Shown here: positions 61,817 to 64,000 of the stretch, one piece after another | Layout: every line of letters begins with the position of its first letter | How positions within the stretch are numbered: position 1 is the first letter of the stretch | DNA from: Thermoflexales bacterium | GTDB lineage: Bacteria > Chloroflexota > Anaerolineae > J036 > Brachytrichaceae | DNA: 64,000 bases | Assembly: GCA_019694215.1 (NCBI GenBank) | Contig: JAIBCK010000003.1 | Span: 1-64,000 of the forward strand | Direction: 5' to 3' | The notes under the pieces: generated by a model | The model's database searches: none | What the model saw: only the letters and a program-made list of their open reading frames with translations | Told to the model about the DNA's origin: nothing | Translations under genes and position numbers: made by a program

Positions 61817-64000
61817 CTATTGGACCTTGGGATCGAGCGGGAACTCCAAGACGGTGCCGTTGGTGGCGTTCGCGACATACAGTTTCCCGTTTCCGACCCC
61901 CACGCCGGTGGGCCGATCCGCGTCGCCGAATGCAACATTGGGCAGGCTGACCGGCGCGCCGGTCAGCGAGAAGGCAAGCACATTGTGCGTGCGTGGGCTC
62001 GTGACGAACAGCGTGGTGCCACTCACCGCCGCGTAGGGCTTGTTGTCGACGGCCTGCAATTCCTCAGGCTTCAAGCCCTCCCAGGCGGTGATTGGGAAGC
62101 TGCGAACGGGCTTGAGGTTGGCGTCCAGCACCTGGATGCGGCGATTCCAAGTGTCCACGACATAGACGTTGTTGGCCGCGTCGAGCGCGAGCCCGACAGG
62201 CTCGCGGAACTGACCGGCGCCATCGCCCTCGCCGCCAACCTGGCCCTGGAAGTTGCCCTCGCTGTCAAACATCTGGATGCGCTTGTTGCCCGTATCGGTG
62301 ACGTAGACGCGGCCATTGCCTCCCACCTTGATGTCGCGCGGGCCAAAGAAGACGGTGTTGCGGCCCTGTCCCGCGTCCTGGCTGACTCCACCGCCGCCAA
62401 ACGAAAAGAGCAGGGCGCCATCGCTGGTGAACTTCTGCACGCGGTGGTTGAAGGTGTCAGCCACCCAGACAAAGCCTTCCCGGTCGACGGTGATGCCCCA
62501 CGGCTCCTGGAAGTTGCCGGGCTCACTGCCTTCGCCGCCGAAGGTGAGTTTTGTGTTGCCCGCGCTGTCCATGAGCACGATGCGATCATTGCGCCGGTCG
62601 GTGACATAGCGATCGCCGTTGGCCAGCACGCTGATCCCGCCCGGGGTGAAGGGGCCCAGCCCCGATGGCGCAGACGGCGCTGGAATTGGGTCCTTTGGCT
62701 TGATGGAGGTGCCACTGGAGTCGCCGCCGGCGACGCTGCCGAGCTTGAGCTGCCACACCTGTGCCGCAATGTCGTTGCGGATGTACAGGCCAAAGCGACC
62801 CGAGGGCGACCAGTTGTCGGGCCGGAGGTTGGTCTTGTTGAAGAGCTTCGCGTAGGGTTCGTAGTTGCGGTTGAAGACGATCTCCCACAGCGCCTGGCGG
62901 GCCTGCGGATTGACCAGCGAGTAGCGCAGCCGCTCGAAGGTCATGTCCTTGTAGTCCTCGACCGGCCACCACACATACGCATACTCGAAGCGCGTGAAGT
63001 TCTCGGCCAGCTTCTTGTCGATCTCTTCGCGCTTGGGCGTGTCGTTGCCATAGAGAAAGGCCCCGTACGTCATGAAGTCGCCGGGGAACTCATCGCCCTG
63101 GAAGCGCGCATTCGGGAACTGGCTCGAGCGCATGTACCAGGTCAGCGGCCAGCTCACCTTGCTGTCATAGCCGACCTTGATCGTGTTGCCGTTGTTCAGG
63201 CGGTTCGAAATGTCCTCGAGCTGGTTGATGGCGATCTTGACGCCTGGTGCGCCGTGCGCGTAGAAGAGATACTCGCGCGTGTAATCGTAGTTGATGTAGG
63301 TGACCATGATGGCCGTGCGGATGCACAGCACAGCCAACACGGAGAAAATGCCAAACGTAAATAGCCGGGATGTCAAACCGGGCGCCAATCGGCGGATGCC
63401 GAACAGGATGGCGACCAGCATGCCGACACCGACGACGAGGTCACCGACAAAACGCACCAGCGCCGCGCCGTTGTCCTTGGCCGGTATGTCCACGCTGCCG
63501 ACCACGGCCAGGATTCTCGCCAGCGTGAGGGCGGCGGCCAGCCCGAGCCCGGCTGCCAGCGCGACGCGGGCGGGCGGCGAGGCGCGCCATGCCTTTCCGC
63601 CACTGACAACGAGCTCGTTGATGAAGAGGCCCGTCAGCAGCGCCAGGGGCAGCGCGATGTGCGAGGTCAGCCACGGCATCTTTTCGCCGGCTGTGCTGTA
63701 GATCGCGAAGGTCGAGACCGCCCACCACACCACGAAGAGCTGCAGGCTGCGGCTGGGCGAGAGCCATTGCCGGAAGTCAAAGTTGCGATCAAAGCCGCTT
63801 ACGTCGATCTCCAGCGGCCCGAAACTGAGGATGCCGCGCGGCGCATCGGTCTCGGTGACCCGCTCCGCCGGCGCGGGAGTGTCGTCCTGACGCGACGTTC
63901 GCCCGGCGAGGATCAACACGATTCCGCCGATCCCACCAGCCAACGCGAAGAATTCATACAGCGGCACCAGCAGCATGTAGTAGTACCAGGGCTGCGTGCC
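61817..64000 (-). CDS. Agl23-like membrane glycosyltransferase-associated protein fused to NHL repeats (5' end beyond window)
   Basis: About 728 residues are visible, and the frame is open through the right edge, so the N-terminus is missing. The first visible residues (QPWYYYMLLVPLYEFF) and the following membrane helices match the TIGR03663/Agl23 group of GT-C-type membrane proteins. An extracytoplasmic segment follows. From about residue 440 of the visible part there are six NHL repeats (for example GITVDREGFVWVADTFNHRV), which should form a beta-propeller. It likely acts in surface glycan or glycoprotein assembly at the membrane exterior. A terminator follows the gene. Confidence 0.85.
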   Translation of the reverse strand, partial: GTQPWYYYMLLVPLYEFFALAGGIGGIVLILAGRTSRQDDTPAPAERVTETDAPRGILSFGPLEIDVSGFDRNFDFRQWLSPSRSLQLFVVWWAVSTFAIYSTAGEKMPWLTSHIALPLALLTGLFINELVVSGGKAWRASPPARVALAAGLGLAAALTLARILAVVGSVDIPAKDNGAALVRFVGDLVVGVGMLVAILFGIRRLAPGLTSRLFTFGIFSVLAVLCIRTAIMVTYINYDYTREYLFYAHGAPGVKIAINQLEDISNRLNNGNTIKVGYDSKVSWPLTWYMRSSQFPNARFQGDEFPGDFMTYGAFLYGNDTPKREEIDKKLAENFTRFEYAYVWWPVEDYKDMTFERLRYSLVNPQARQALWEIVFNRNYEPYAKLFNKTNLRPDNWSPSGRFGLYIRNDIAAQVWQLKLGSVAGGDSSGTSIKPKDPIPAPSAPSGLGPFTPGGISVLANGDRYVTDRRNDRIVLMDSAGNTKLTFGGEGSEPGNFQEPWGITVDREGFVWVADTFNHRVQKFTSDGALLFSFGGGGVSQDAGQGRNTVFFGPRDIKVGGNGRVYVTDTGNKRIQMFDSEGNFQGQVGGEGDGAGQFREPVGLALDAANNVYVVDTWNRRIQVLDANLKPVRSFPITAWEGLKPEELQAVDNKPYAAVSGTTLFVTSPRTHNVLAFSLTGAPVSLPNVAFGDADRPTGVGVGNGKLYVANATNGTVLEFPLDPKVQ

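Overview
This 64 kb window is a gene-dense, GC-rich stretch of a bacterial chromosome that most resembles Chloroflexota. The main reason is a CpXC-type protein, together with secreted proteins carrying Pro/Thr-rich linkers, a membrane glycosyltransferase fused to NHL repeats, and arrays of GTAG-footed palindromes. The assignment is inferred from content and was not searched. No rRNA, tRNA, CRISPR, prophage or insertion sequence was recognised.

Layout. 1-780: an array of nine GTAG-footed palindromes in mixed orientation (REP/BIME-like) and a 12-bp hairpin. 0.8-5.4 kb: gcvPB, an FKBP isomerase, a CpXC-like protein without cysteines, and a LysM lipoprotein. 5.4-14 kb: priA, an FHA protein, a metallo-beta-lactamase-fold protein, an alpha/beta hydrolase, an MFS exporter, a CE7 esterase and a GlcD-like oxidase. 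14-21 kb: a P1B-4-like metal ATPase and a pyruvate dehydrogenase operon (E1 alpha, E1 beta, E2, without E3) ending in a lipoprotein. 21-30 kb: transaldolase, obgE-nadD, a secreted subtilase, a GntR/FCD regulator coupled to a 2-oxoacid:ferredoxin oxidoreductase, and an alcohol dehydrogenase. 30-43 kb: an ABC exporter, a BMP-type nucleoside ABC importer, greA and a TAXI-TRAP importer. 43-51 kb: a HerA-like ATPase and two tandem paralogous secreted proteins of more than 900 residues. 51-64 kb: an MFS transporter, isocitrate dehydrogenase, a tightly coupled five-gene operon (threonine aldolase, threonine/serine dehydratase, PIG-L deacetylase, HAD phosphatase, YfhO-flippase fusion), two small membrane proteins, and an Agl23-like/NHL protein open at the right edge.

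Metabolic picture. Pyruvate dehydrogenase, isocitrate dehydrogenase and 2-oxoacid:ferredoxin oxidoreductase suggest an oxidative TCA route with a ferredoxin-linked step. gcvPB, threonine aldolase and threonine/serine dehydratase suggest glycine/threonine turnover. The BMP and TAXI-TRAP systems import nucleosides and organic acids.

Two cross-cutting signals stand out. First, many first-in-operon genes have a -10 element ending 6-8 nt before the start codon, which implies leaderless mRNAs, while internal genes use Shine-Dalgarno sites or ATGA/TGATG coupling. Second, the three secreted proteins that are not lipoproteins all end in W-L-P-x-[IV]-[FV]-R, a candidate undescribed C-terminal surface or sorting tag.
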